From the NCBI GenBank assembly GCA_026389335.1, contig JAPLIB010000096.1, positions 1 through 64,000 of the forward strand: a DNA stretch of 64,000 nt, given 5' to 3'. Under the pieces are notes generated by a model. The model worked only from the letters and a program-made list of their open reading frames with translations. It ran no database searches and was not told the origin of the DNA. Within the stretch, counting starts at the first letter, position 1. Every line of letters starts with the position of its first letter. The position numbers and the translations under genes were made by a program. Of this stretch, positions 1 to 8,566 are shown piece after piece. Source of the stretch: Cyanobacteriota bacterium. GTDB lineage: Bacteria; Cyanobacteriota; Cyanobacteriia; PCC-6307; Cyanobiaceae.

Positions 1-336
1 CTGTTCCGTACGGTCAAGTACCGGCCCGACTACCCCAGCCGGCCGTTTGGCAGCAAAGGCGAGGCATGCGAGTGGGTGGCGGCCTTTGTCGATTGGTACA
101 ACCACCGGCACCGCCACAGCGGCATCAAATTCGTGACGCCCTATCAGCGTCACAGTGGATCCGCCACGGCAATTTGCCAGCAGCGAGCTGATGTCTACGA
201 GACAGCCCGCCAGGCAAATCCAACGCGCTGGAGCCGAAGCACCCGCTGCTGGCGTTAACCCGAAGAAGTGTGGATCAACAAGCCAACAGAGGAGCCAGAT
301 CTGATCATGGCGCTACAATTGATGGAGGCCGCCTGA
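1..336 (+). pseudogene. IS3-family transposase, C-terminal remnant
   Basis: The frame is open from base 1 and reads as the C-terminus of an IS3/IS150-type OrfB integrase: FVDWYNHRHRHSGIKFVTP is the end of the DDE domain, with the WYN and HSGIxxVTP signature of this family. A TAA at 256-258 interrupts the frame. The same frame continues with PEEVWINKP, the usual tail of these transposases, to a TGA at 334. The stop is therefore an internal nonsense mutation and not the natural end. The 5' part lies outside the window. I could not confirm a terminal inverted repeat. The copy is probably dead. Confidence 0.8.
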
Positions 337-961
337 GTGGCAGCCAAGGAGTGACATCTTTCCTGAAAGTCACCACCATCTGCGCCATCAGCACCAGGTG
401 GCGCTGGTCAGCGAACCGACTGTGTTGACGCAACAGGCCGAGCAGCTCAGCATCGAGCCGGGTCTGGGAGAAGACTGGGGTTTGGTTTAGTCAGAAAACC
501 CCCAACTCCCATAACTCCCTGTCCACCTAATGACTTGAAACCCATACTCTCGCAATAGTTCTCGAACTTGTGTCCGTCAGCCAGCGACTGGACTCGCATT
601 CGAGGCTGAGCACATTGGCCGTGGTGGTCACACCAAAATTGGCGTCAATGATCCGAATACCGGCATAAGAAACTATACTGAACTACCTGGCTTCACCCTG
701 AACCAGCTCGTAGGCGCCGAAGCGATAACGCAGGGCCAGATCGGCTGCGGTACCTCGGGCGTGCAGGACGGCCGTTCAGCTGGCAGCCGTCCTGCAGTTG
801 GCGAAACGCTACTGCGTCGATGCCCCGGGGCCCGATAGGCGCAAGCGGCAGGCCTGAATCGAGCGACAGATGGCGGCGCTCGGCACCCCCGGCCTACCTG
901 TCAGGATGGAGTTTACTGTCAGGATGGTGTTGAAAGATCTCGCCCGGAATGCGGGGGCTTC
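337..961. other. Gap with unrecognised coding debris
   Basis: I recognise no intact gene here. A frame without a start codon is open at about 539-838 on the plus strand and contains GRGGHTKIGVNDPNTGIRN and GFTLNQLVGAEA. It reads like protein but I cannot assign it to a family. Bases 480-560 are richer in A and T than the surroundings. The stretch sits between a dead transposase and a monooxygenase that may be foreign, so it is probably debris from insertion and deletion. Confidence 0.35.
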
Positions 962-2428
962 ATGACCACGACCACCCGCATTGCCGTCATCGGCGCCGGG
1001 CACTCCGGGCTCTGCATGGGCATGCAGCTCAAGCGCGCCGGGATCGACGATTTCGTGATCCTCGAGAAGGGGGCCACGCTTGGTGGCACCTGGCGCGACA
1101 ACACCTATCCCGGCGCTTCCTGCGACGCGCCCTCCTACCTGTACAGCTTTTCCTTCAACCAGAAGGGCGACTGGAGCCGCCGCTTCGCCTGGCAGCCAGA
1201 GCTGCTCGCCTATGCGGTCGAGTGCGCGGTGCGCTCCGGCCTGCTGCCACACATGCGGTTCAAGGCCGAGGTCGTGGCCGCGCGCTTCGACGAGAACCGC
1301 AGTCTCTGGCGAGTCGAGCTGGCTGGCGGCGAGGTGGTCGAGGCGCAGTTCCTGGTCACGGGCGTCGGCCAGCTGCACCGGCCGGCGACCCCGGCGATCG
1401 CCGGGGTCGCCGGCTTCAAGGGCTCGCAATTCCACTCGGCGCGCTGGGACCACGGCGTGGACCTCGCCGGCAAGCGCATCGCCGTGATCGGCAACGCAGC
1501 GAGCGCGGTGCAGTTCGTGCCGCAGATCGCACCGCTCGCGGCCGAGCTCACGATCTTCCAGCGCTCGGCCAACTGGCTCCTGCCGCGCAAGGACCGCCTC
1601 TACACGCCCGGTGAACAGCGCCGTCGCAACCGCTGGCGGTGGCTCGCCCGGCTGCACCACAAGGCCCAGTGGTTCTTCATCGGCGAGCTGCAGCTCACAC
1701 CGCTGATGAAGCAAGTGCGGATCGTGCAGTGGCTGGCGACGTACAAGTCCTTGGGGCACCTGCGGCGGCAGGTGCGCGACCCCGCGCTGCGGGCAAAGCT
1801 GGTGCCCGACTACCCGATCGGCGCCAAGCGCGTGCTGTTCAACGACGTCTACTATCCCACGCTCGGCCGCGACAACGTCCGGCTGGTGACGAGATCGATC
1901 GAACGCATCGAGCCCGACGGAGTGCGCACGCACGACGGCGAGCTCGTGCCCGTCGATGTGATCGTGTTCGCGACGGGATTCCACGCCACCGACTTCCTCG
2001 CGCCCATGGTCATCACCGGCGCGGGCGGGCGCGAACTTCGCGAGGAGTGGCGCGCCGGCGCCCACGCCTACCTCGGCGTGACCGTAAGCGGCTTCCCGAA
2101 CCTCTTCATGCTTTACGGCCCGAACACCAACCTCGGCCACAACAGCATCCTCGTGATGATCGAGGTGCAGGTGAGCTACATCCTCGACGCCATCCGCCAG
2201 ATGGATGCGCGCGGGCTACGGCGCATCGACGTCAGGCGCGAGGTCATGGACGAATACAACAGGGGCCTGCAGCGCGACCTCGCGAAGTCCGTCTGGTCAG
2301 CCGACAAGCAGAGCTGGTACAAGCTCGCCGACGGCACCATCACTAACAACTGGCCACACGGCACCATCCGCTACCGGCGCCTGCTGCGCCGCGCCGACCT
2401 CGAGGCTTACGACACGGCGGGCGCCTGA
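962..2428 (+). CDS. Flavin-containing / Baeyer-Villiger-type monooxygenase
   Basis: This 488-residue protein is probably an FAD- and NADPH-dependent oxygenase acting on ketones or similar small organics. An N-terminal FAD Rossmann motif GAGHSG lies at about residues 11-16, followed by GGTWRDNTYPG. The Baeyer-Villiger fingerprint FxGxxxHxxxW[P/D] is met by FKGSQFHSARWD near 151-162. A second nucleotide motif, VIGNAASA, lies near 175, and FATGFHATDF follows towards the C-terminus. The length is normal for the family. No clear Shine-Dalgarno precedes the ATG. The gene lies between a transposase remnant and a broken SOD gene, which suggests acquisition by transfer. The substrate is unknown. Confidence 0.85.
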   Translation: MTTTTRIAVIGAGHSGLCMGMQLKRAGIDDFVILEKGATLGGTWRDNTYPGASCDAPSYLYSFSFNQKGDWSRRFAWQPELLAYAVECAVRSGLLPHMRFKAEVVAARFDENRSLWRVELAGGEVVEAQFLVTGVGQLHRPATPAIAGVAGFKGSQFHSARWDHGVDLAGKRIAVIGNAASAVQFVPQIAPLAAELTIFQRSANWLLPRKDRLYTPGEQRRRNRWRWLARLHHKAQWFFIGELQLTPLMKQVRIVQWLATYKSLGHLRRQVRDPALRAKLVPDYPIGAKRVLFNDVYYPTLGRDNVRLVTRSIERIEPDGVRTHDGELVPVDVIVFATGFHATDFLAPMVITGAGGRELREEWRAGAHAYLGVTVSGFPNLFMLYGPNTNLGHNSILVMIEVQVSYILDAIRQMDARGLRRIDVRREVMDEYNRGLQRDLAKSVWSADKQSWYKLADGTITNNWPHGTIRYRRLLRRADLEAYDTAGA

Positions 2429-2504
2429 ACTCGACGCACGCCCACGGCCTGGATCCTTCAACCACCCTTTGCGATTGCATCGCCCTGAACATTGCGTTCG
2501 TGGC

Positions 2505-2863
2505 CGTGGAGACCTCGGTCGGCTGGCGGGTCGGCTCGATGACGATTCACCACGATCGCCACCACGGGGCCTATATGGCCAATCTCAATGCCCAGATCAA
2601 GGCCAACCTGAAACTGGCCAACCTCAGCCTGGAGGCCCTGCAGGGCCAGGTGTCTGCCTTCCCCATGGCGGTACGCGACAACGGCTGTGGACATTGGAAC
2701 CACAGCCAGTTCTGGACCGTGATGGCTGCCGCTGCTGGGACTGGACGTGTGGGAGCATGCCTACTACCTCAACTACCAGAACCGCCGACCAGACAACATC
2801 ACAGCCTGGTGGCCGCTGCTGAACTGGAAAGAGGTCAACCGTCGCTATGGCGAAGCAGGCTGA
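2505..2863 (+). pseudogene. Fe/Mn superoxide dismutase with central deletion
   Basis: The 5' part reads IHHDRHHGAYMANLNAQI and then GHWNHSQFW, which are the N-terminal metal-ligand helices of Fe/Mn-SOD. At about 2720 the frame changes to [20 protein letters not shown], the C-terminal metal-site block with the ligands of DVWEHAY, and continues through [15 protein letters not shown] to a TGA at 2861. The 60-70 residues that normally separate the two blocks are missing and the join is out of frame. The gene cannot make a functional enzyme. A further short open stretch (2871-2965, ending RLQFDIEA) follows; I could not identify it. Confidence 0.85.
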
Positions 2864-3028
2864 ACTATCCTGAATCAGGCTCTGGAACAAGCCAACTTCA
2901 TGGCTCACAGCCATTTCGTAGCCAACAGAAACCCGCGCCGGCTGCAGTTCGACATCGAGGCTTGATCTCTCCAGCGCTTGGGGTGCTCGGGCCCTCAGCT
3001 TGGGCAGCGGCACCCCACCCCAAACACC

Positions 3029-3775
3029 TCAGCCCAGGTAGGGATCCAGAAAGCTGAGCGGCCTGGCCATGGTGGCTGAAAAGCCGAGGATGCCCCGGTC
3101 CCGGTGGCTGTAGAGCAGGGTGTCGTCCCTCTCCAGCAGGAAGGTGCCACCCCGCTGGGTGAGGTAGTCGTCGGCCGGCACGTAGGTGCGCCAGTGGCCG
3201 AGGACTTCGGTCATGTTGCGCAGGCGGACCGTGGCCAGCTCGAAGGGCCGTTGGAAGCCGCTGCCACCGGCTCGCGCAAAGAACGACCCCAGAATTGGCG
3301 GTAGCGGCCCGGCCTGGATCGTTTCATCGTCGGTGATGCGCTGGGGGGCGGTGCGATCTCCCGTGTAGCCACGAAGCACTTCGGCCAGGGTGCCGGGAGA
3401 GCCGATGCCGGCACACATCAACAGCAGGTTGGGCCAGGGTCCACCGACCTGCTGCAGGCCTGAGTAGAGGCCCAGGGCCCGATGCAGCTGCGGCACCGCA
3501 TCCACCACCAGGCGCTCGCTGGGGAAGTGGGTGAAGGCACAGAAGCGTTGGCGGCTCACCTCGTTGCCAATGCCGATCGCCAACACCGCGATAGAAGCGG
3601 ACTGCAGTTGCGGCAGCACCGGCACCAGCGCTTGGGCGTATTCAAGGCTGTCGAAATCCCCCAGCTGCGGCAGCAGCAGCACCAGGCGACGCTGGCCCCG
3701 CCCCATGCCGGCCTCCTGCTCCAGGCGCTCCAGCAAACTCACTGGCGCTGTCGCATCGACTTCGGTGCTGGGCAT
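3029..3775 (-). CDS. Peroxiredoxin-like (AhpC/TSA family) protein
   Basis: This 248-residue protein resembles the cyanobacterial AhpC/TSA-like family (PF13911-type). It has LVLLLPQLGDFDSLEYAQAL near the N-terminus and the conserved C-terminal block RGGTFLLERDDTLLYSHRDRGILGFS. The classical peroxidatic PxxxTxxC motif is not evident. The nearest cysteine is in RFCAFTHFP, so peroxidase activity is uncertain. It is the last gene of a minus-strand operon with two photolyase-family genes (15-bp gap to the upstream gene), which suggests a role in light or oxidative stress. Confidence 0.65.
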   Translation of the reverse strand: MPSTEVDATAPVSLLERLEQEAGMGRGQRRLVLLLPQLGDFDSLEYAQALVPVLPQLQSASIAVLAIGIGNEVSRQRFCAFTHFPSERLVVDAVPQLHRALGLYSGLQQVGGPWPNLLLMCAGIGSPGTLAEVLRGYTGDRTAPQRITDDETIQAGPLPPILGSFFARAGGSGFQRPFELATVRLRNMTEVLGHWRTYVPADDYLTQRGGTFLLERDDTLLYSHRDRGILGFSATMARPLSFLDPYLG

Positions 3776-3790
3776 GGACAGGGCGATGGC

Positions 3791-5344
3791 TCAGGGCCGC
3801 ACCATCGTGGCGCGCTCGAGGAACATTTCGGCGGCGGCGGCCATGCTCTGGCGCCGAGCCGGCTCGATCCGCTCCAGCAAGCTCACCATCATCGACAGGC
3901 GTGGATTGGCGCGGAAGAACTCCCGATGGCGATCAATGAAGCGCCAATAGAGGCCATCCCAGATCTCGCACCATGGCCCCCGCTTATAATCCCCCATTTT
4001 CAGAATATAATTGGAGCCACAGATGTAGGGCTTGGTGGCAAAGATACCGCCGTCACTCATCTGGCCCATGCCATACACGTTCGGACCCATCACCCATTCA
4101 TAGGAATCCAGGTAGTGCTCCATGAACCAGCGATGTACTTCTCTGGGCTGGATTTCACAGAGCAGCATCAGGTTGCTGATCACCATCAGCCGTTCGATGT
4201 GGTGGTTGTAGCCCAGGCGGTTAACGCGCTTGATCGCCGCATCCAGGGGCGGCAGGCCGCTGCTGCCGTCGTTCCAGCAGGGGGCCAGCTGGCGCTGGTG
4301 ATTCCAGAAATTACTGCTGGCCTGGCGTTCGCCATAGGCCCGATGGATGCCCCGCATAAACTCCCGCCAGCCGATCAGCTGGCGCAAAAACCCCTCCAGC
4401 GAGGCGATCGGGATCGGCAGGCCGCTCTGCGGCTGGCCGTGTTGGTTCGTGGCACAGGCCATGGTGGCCGCAAGCACCGTCGCCGGGGTCAGCAGGCCGA
4501 GGTTGATCAGCGGCGACAACAGCGAGTGGTGCAGGCTGTCGTGGTGTTGGCTGAGGGCGTCCTCGTAGGGGCCGAAGCCGTCGAGACGCTCCGCCAGGAA
4601 CTGCTCCAGCCAGGCATCAGCACCGGCATGATCAAAGGGAATCCAGAGCGGTCCCAGTTCTCCTGGGTGGTCGGCGAAGTGGCTGGCGATCAATTGCCGC
4701 ACCGCCGGCTCATGGCGGCTGGCCGCCACGACCGGCAGACGTGGTTCGCGGTAGTCCTTCGGCAACCGGCGACGGTTTTCGGCATCGAAGCTCCAGCGGC
4801 CGCCGGTGGGGGTGCCATCGGCTTCGAGCAGCAGCCCCAGTCGCCGCCGTTGCCGCTGATAAAACGACGCCATCCGCGGCCGCCGTTGGGCTGCAAACCA
4901 GCTCTGGCTCTCGGCGGCGGTTTCGAGGAAGGCGGGGGAGGGCAACACGGAGAGCGCCACCGCCTGCTGCTGGCAGAAACGCAGCAGCGCCGCCTCGAAG
5001 CTGGCATCGGCGATGGCGGCGACCCGCAGTTCCCGCTCCTGCCCCTGCTGGCTGTCAGCCAGCTCCAGGGCCAGCCGCTCCCAGAACGACACCCCTGCTG
5101 AGGCCGGCAACTCGAAATAGCGCACCGCGATGCCCTGTTGCCGCAGGGTGTCGCAGAAGCTGCGCATCGCCACGAATGTGTGGAGCAATCGCAACTTGTG
5201 GTAGCGATAGGTGGCAGCCACCGCCAGGTCTTCGATCATCAGCACCCGGCTATCGGTGCCGAGCTGCAAGGGCGAAGGTTTGAACCAGTCAGCGTGCAGC
5301 TGATCACCAAGGATCAGGGTGAGAACCATCGGCTTCAGGACCAT
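3791..5344 (-). CDS. Cryptochrome/photolyase of the FeS-BCP (PhrB-like) group, cluster cysteines missing
   Basis: This 517-residue protein belongs to the deoxyribodipyrimidine photolyase-related group that includes bacterial (6-4) photolyases. It starts LTLILGDQLHADW. It has the FAD-domain blocks HHIERLMVISNLML, SYEWVMGPNVYGMGQMSDGG and TKPYICGSNYILKMGDYKRG. Known PhrB enzymes bind a 4Fe-4S cluster through one cysteine before the HHxxRLM block and three near YCDTC...C. Here the first position reads PPLDAAI, and the later region has a single cysteine (GPWCEIWDGLYW). The start overlaps the upstream cryptochrome gene by 10 bases; a second Met at 5329 would remove the overlap. Family membership is firm but the repair specificity is not. 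Confidence 0.85.
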   Translation of the reverse strand: MVLKPMVLTLILGDQLHADWFKPSPLQLGTDSRVLMIEDLAVAATYRYHKLRLLHTFVAMRSFCDTLRQQGIAVRYFELPASAGVSFWERLALELADSQQGQERELRVAAIADASFEAALLRFCQQQAVALSVLPSPAFLETAAESQSWFAAQRRPRMASFYQRQRRRLGLLLEADGTPTGGRWSFDAENRRRLPKDYREPRLPVVAASRHEPAVRQLIASHFADHPGELGPLWIPFDHAGADAWLEQFLAERLDGFGPYEDALSQHHDSLHHSLLSPLINLGLLTPATVLAATMACATNQHGQPQSGLPIPIASLEGFLRQLIGWREFMRGIHRAYGERQASSNFWNHQRQLAPCWNDGSSGLPPLDAAIKRVNRLGYNHHIERLMVISNLMLLCEIQPREVHRWFMEHYLDSYEWVMGPNVYGMGQMSDGGIFATKPYICGSNYILKMGDYKRGPWCEIWDGLYWRFIDRHREFFRANPRLSMMVSLLERIEPARRQSMAAAAEMFLERATMVRP

Positions 5345-6549
5345 CGTTGGCGGTGCGTCTGCAGAGGGTCATACCTCTGCTCCTGCCGCTCTAGATCGAA
5401 GCGGCGTGGACTGCCGCCGAAGCTGCGGGGGTCGGAGCCGACGCCGGCCAGGTAGGCCCAGTTGCCCGTATTGAGGGCGGGCTGGGCGTCGATCAAGGCC
5501 CATTCAAAAAAGCGGGCACCCCAGATCCAGGGCAGGCGCAGCTCCTGCACGAAGTGGGAGGCCACCCACTGGCGGCCGCGATTGGAGAGATAGCCCGTGG
5601 CCAGCAGTTCGCGCAGCTGGGCATCGATCAGGGGATGGCCGCTGTCGGCCCTGGTCCAGCGGGCGAACAACTGCCGATCCTCGTGCCATTCGGGCGGCCG
5701 TGCCTGGATCCCACCCGGTGCATGGAAGGCAGCGCCGTGATGCTGCTCCGACCAGAGAAAGAACTCACGCCAGAGCAGTTCCTGCTGCATCCATGTGGAG
5801 CCTTCATCGGCGCCATGCAGGGCCTGGTAGCGGAGCACCGCATCCCAGATGCGCCGCACCGACAGGGAACCGATCGCCAGAAACGGGGAGAATTTGGCGG
5901 AGAACTCCGTTCCCACCAGCCCATTGCGGCTGGCCTTGTAGTGGCGCAAGCCGTCGCTGTCGAACACGTAGTGCTGCAGCCGCGCCAGGGCGCTGGGTTC
6001 ATCGCCCCGGAAGGGGAAGGCGCTGCGGCGATCCCCGCCCTGGAACATCGGCAGCGGGCAGGCGGTCGGGGGCTGCAGCCAGGCCCGGGGCCAGTCCTGC
6101 AGGCCGGCGCCAAGGCCGGAGAGTTCGGCCGCTGCCAGCGGCGGCAGCGGCGCTTGGTTCAAGCCACGGCGGAAATCGGCGAACACCCGTGGAAACGCGG
6201 CAGGCCTGATCGGCCAATCGTCAAAGAGCCGGCTTTCACCGCAGGACAGCACCGCTTCGGGGCGCAGCAGATCACGATGGGCGCTCAGCGCCGCCTCGGT
6301 GCTGAGCTGGGGGAACTGGAGCAGGGGAATCCCCGCCGCCGTCAGGCGGGATTGCAACGAGGCCAGGGCCTGCGCCTCCAGCTGCCGTTGGTAGCGGCCG
6401 CGCAGCCGCTGGGTCGGGGGCCTGCAGGCCAGCACAATCAGATGGCCACCGTGCTGGCGGGCCAGGGCCGCAGCGACGTGAAAGGCGGGCTGGTCATCGA
6501 GGCGCAGCTGCCCCTCCAGGGACAGGGCGATGGTGATAGCGCCCGCCAT
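5335..6549 (-). CDS. Cryptochrome DASH-like FAD-binding photolyase
   Basis: This 404-residue flavoprotein is probably a blue-light-driven DNA repair enzyme or photoreceptor of the Cry-DASH type. The N-terminal photolyase domain starts ITIALSLEGQLRLDDQPAF. The FAD domain carries YKASRNGLVGTEFSAKFSPF, LLWREFFLW and NRGRQWVASHFVQELRLPW, and the C-terminus has NTGNWAYLAGVGSDPR, all typical of the group. It is shorter than the usual 480-500 residues, mainly in the linker. It is the first gene of the operon that includes the FeS-BCP-like photolyase and the peroxiredoxin-like gene. Confidence 0.85.
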   Translation of the reverse strand: MAGAITIALSLEGQLRLDDQPAFHVAAALARQHGGHLIVLACRPPTQRLRGRYQRQLEAQALASLQSRLTAAGIPLLQFPQLSTEAALSAHRDLLRPEAVLSCGESRLFDDWPIRPAAFPRVFADFRRGLNQAPLPPLAAAELSGLGAGLQDWPRAWLQPPTACPLPMFQGGDRRSAFPFRGDEPSALARLQHYVFDSDGLRHYKASRNGLVGTEFSAKFSPFLAIGSLSVRRIWDAVLRYQALHGADEGSTWMQQELLWREFFLWSEQHHGAAFHAPGGIQARPPEWHEDRQLFARWTRADSGHPLIDAQLRELLATGYLSNRGRQWVASHFVQELRLPWIWGARFFEWALIDAQPALNTGNWAYLAGVGSDPRSFGGSPRRFDLERQEQRYDPLQTHRQRWS

Positions 6550-6895
6550 GGTGCCTGCCTGCAGCGGCGCCAGCCTGGCAGAACTGAGCCAGGCCTGCGC
6601 TCAGCCCAGCTGGCTGGCTAGATCCAATACAGTTGTTGAAGCTCTGATCCAGCCACTGCTTTCGACCCAGGTCAGGCTTGCCGGCGCCTGCGACCGTCCA
6701 GAGGTTGCAACAGGTTGCGACTGTCCAGATGCGCTGTCGCAACAGCGAGATCCAGAATCCAACGGCCCGAGAGCCGGGTGATGCTGACGTACTGCCGCAG
6801 AAGTGCTGCTTTCCGAGCGGTTATTTCCTATCTTTTCAGTCTGGACAAGGCCCAACCATATGCGAATATATGCCTTAAGTTTTTAACTTGCGACC
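6550..6895. promoter_or_regulatory. Divergent intergenic region, cry-DASH / abrB
   Basis: About 345 bases separate the minus-strand photolyase operon from the plus-strand AbrB gene, so promoters for both must lie here. The 3' end is locally AT-rich (6815-6890) and is the likely AbrB promoter. I could not define -10 and -35 boxes with confidence, and I see no gene. Confidence 0.4.
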
Positions 6896-7264
6896 ATGTT
6901 CACCGGTCCCGATCTGCTCGCTAAGCTCAAGGAGCTCGGCGATGTCTCCAAGTCCGATCTCGTCCGTGCTACGGGCTATTTCAGTACCAAAAAAGACGGC
7001 TCGGAGCGGCTTAATTTCACAGCGTTCTACGAAGCGCTGTTGGAAGCCAAGGGCGTGAGCCTCGGGGATAGCAGCAGCCGTGGTCCCAAGCGGCCGGGTC
7101 GTCATCTGAGCTATGCCACCAAGGTGCAGTTCAACGGCAATTTGATGGTGGGCAGCGCTTATACTTCTGTGCTGGGACTGCAGCCCGGCGATCAGTTTGA
7201 AATCAAGCTGGGCCGCAAGCAGATCCGGTTGGTTCCTGTCGGTGGGGTGGATGACGAGGAGTGA
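6896..7264 (+). CDS. Cyanobacterial AbrB-like transcriptional regulator
   Basis: This 122-residue DNA-binding regulator is of the cyAbrB type; its Synechocystis relatives act in carbon-nitrogen balance and hydrogenase control. The N-terminal half starts MFTGPDLLAKLKELGDVSKS. The C-terminal AbrB-like domain reads LSYATKVQFNGNLMVGSAYT and LQPGDQFEIKLGRKQIRLV. Unlike Bacillus AbrB, the cyanobacterial family carries its DNA-binding domain at the C-terminus, as here. It appears monocistronic. Cyanobacteria usually have two or more paralogues; I cannot say which one this is. Confidence 0.85.
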   Translation: MFTGPDLLAKLKELGDVSKSDLVRATGYFSTKKDGSERLNFTAFYEALLEAKGVSLGDSSSRGPKRPGRHLSYATKVQFNGNLMVGSAYTSVLGLQPGDQFEIKLGRKQIRLVPVGGVDDEE

Positions 7265-7449
7265 GCCTCGCCGTTGGCTTTCCAATGGAGTTCGGTCTGT
7301 GCCGTCTTGGTCAGGGTGCGAGAAGCTGAGGCCCCCATGGGACGACCCCTGAAATCGGGATGCCGTCGCCACATGCAGCCTCGCCGGATTTGCTCCCTAT
7401 CGGCCGCAGGCTTGCACGGCGGTGGAGGGCGGCCGCAGCTAAGTCCTGA

Positions 7450-8076
7450 TCAGACCTGATCAGATCCGTCCAGGGCGGTAGGGACGGGGCCTGGGGTCTG
7501 CAGACGCCACAGCGCCAGACCACCGCCGCGCCCCCGAGCCGCCAGCCAGCCCGACGGATCGCGATCAATCAGGGCAAAAAACGGCAGGCGCCGCGGCGGC
7601 GGGCTCGGCAGCGACCGCTGCAGCAGCAGGCGGTTTGCCAGGCGCAGCTCGAAGCGCTCAAACCAGAACTCCAATCGCGGCCGGGAGCCCACCAGCTGCC
7701 CCGGTCCATGGAAGCGCAGCTCCAGGGCTCCCAATGTCACGGCATTGCACAGTTGCAGGGCTCCATTGGCGTCCCCAATCTCCAGCCGCGCTCCCAGGCC
7801 CCGCAGCAGCAGACCACTGAAGGCGGAAGCACGGCTGCTGCCCTTGGGCCACACCTGATCCAGTTGCCAGCTGCCGTGCAGATCAGCCGCATTCAAGCCG
7901 GTGCCACCGTGGCGCACCTGCCGTTCGCGAGCCAGCAACTCCGCTCCACTGGGCAGCTCGGACGGCAAGGGGGGAGAAAAGGCCACGGAGCCGTGAAGGG
8001 GTGCAGCGGCATGGTGGCGTATCCATGGCGGCTCAGGCGTTGAAGTCTCCTTGTGGCTCCCCCTTGAGTCCGCCAT
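7450..8076 (-). CDS. Conserved picocyanobacterial protein, function unknown
   Basis: This 208-residue protein matches a family I recall from marine and freshwater Synechococcus. The core reads ARERQVRHGGTGLNAADLHG, then GALELRFHGPGQL, FWFERFELRLANRLLLQR and RGRGGGLALWRL. The layout of beta strands resembles small lipid-binding (PAP/fibrillin-like) proteins, but this is a guess. I chose the ATG at 8076 because the longer open frame extends through the upstream antitoxin region and loses conservation. No catalytic motif is visible. Confidence 0.65.
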   Translation of the reverse strand: MADSRGSHKETSTPEPPWIRHHAAAPLHGSVAFSPPLPSELPSGAELLARERQVRHGGTGLNAADLHGSWQLDQVWPKGSSRASAFSGLLLRGLGARLEIGDANGALQLCNAVTLGALELRFHGPGQLVGSRPRLEFWFERFELRLANRLLLQRSLPSPPPRRLPFFALIDRDPSGWLAARGRGGGLALWRLQTPGPVPTALDGSDQV

Positions 8077-8230
8077 GGGGCCGAGTGAGGCCAGTCGATG
8101 GCGACTCGCGCGATCGCTGCCATTCGCTGCCCTTGCTGCTGCTGGAGCCCAACCCTGGAGCAACGGCGATAGGGGCGATTCCGGAAAGCCTTTGTCATGG
8201 ACTAAACCAAGCAAGATTCGTTTGATTGCC

Positions 8231-8566
8231 GTGGAAGGGAACCCTGCAGGGCGACTGCCAGGCCAGCAGCGGATCGTCAACGTCCACCAGGCCAAAACCC
8301 ACCTCTCGCGCCTGATCGATGCCGCCCATGGCGGCGAGACGATCCTGCTGGCCAAGGCCGGCAAACCCTGGGCCCGTCTGGCGCCGTTGGAGTCCGAAGC
8401 GCCCCTGCGGGTTACGGGACGCCTGCGCCACCTGGGCTCCCGGAGCCAACCGGATCTGCTGCTCGAACCGATCACGCCAGAGGAGTTGGCGGACTGGGAG
8501 TCCGGCCCAGCCGGGCCCCTGGAAGATGGTTCCCTGGAAGACCGTTCCCTGGCCGCACTGGAGTGA
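8231..8566 (+). CDS. Phd/YefM-family antitoxin
   Basis: This small DNA-binding antitoxin of about 111 residues contains the Phd N-terminal signature IVNVHQAKTHLSRLIDAA followed by GETILLAKAGKPWARLAPLE. In this family that region forms the operator-binding fold and the C-terminal tail neutralises the toxin. A GTG at 8231 is preferred; a TTG at 8222 or a longer upstream frame is possible. It overlaps the PIN-toxin frame by four bases (GTGA), the usual coupled arrangement. The toxin is broken, so the antitoxin now stands alone. Confidence 0.75.
   Translation: MEGNPAGRLPGQQRIVNVHQAKTHLSRLIDAAHGGETILLAKAGKPWARLAPLESEAPLRVTGRLRHLGSRSQPDLLLEPITPEELADWESGPAGPLEDGSLEDRSLAALE

Noticed and set aside
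809-2140. 443-codon minus-strand open frame across the monooxygenase
   Set aside because: It is antisense to a gene with clear motifs, has no family features and is a by-product of high-GC codon bias.
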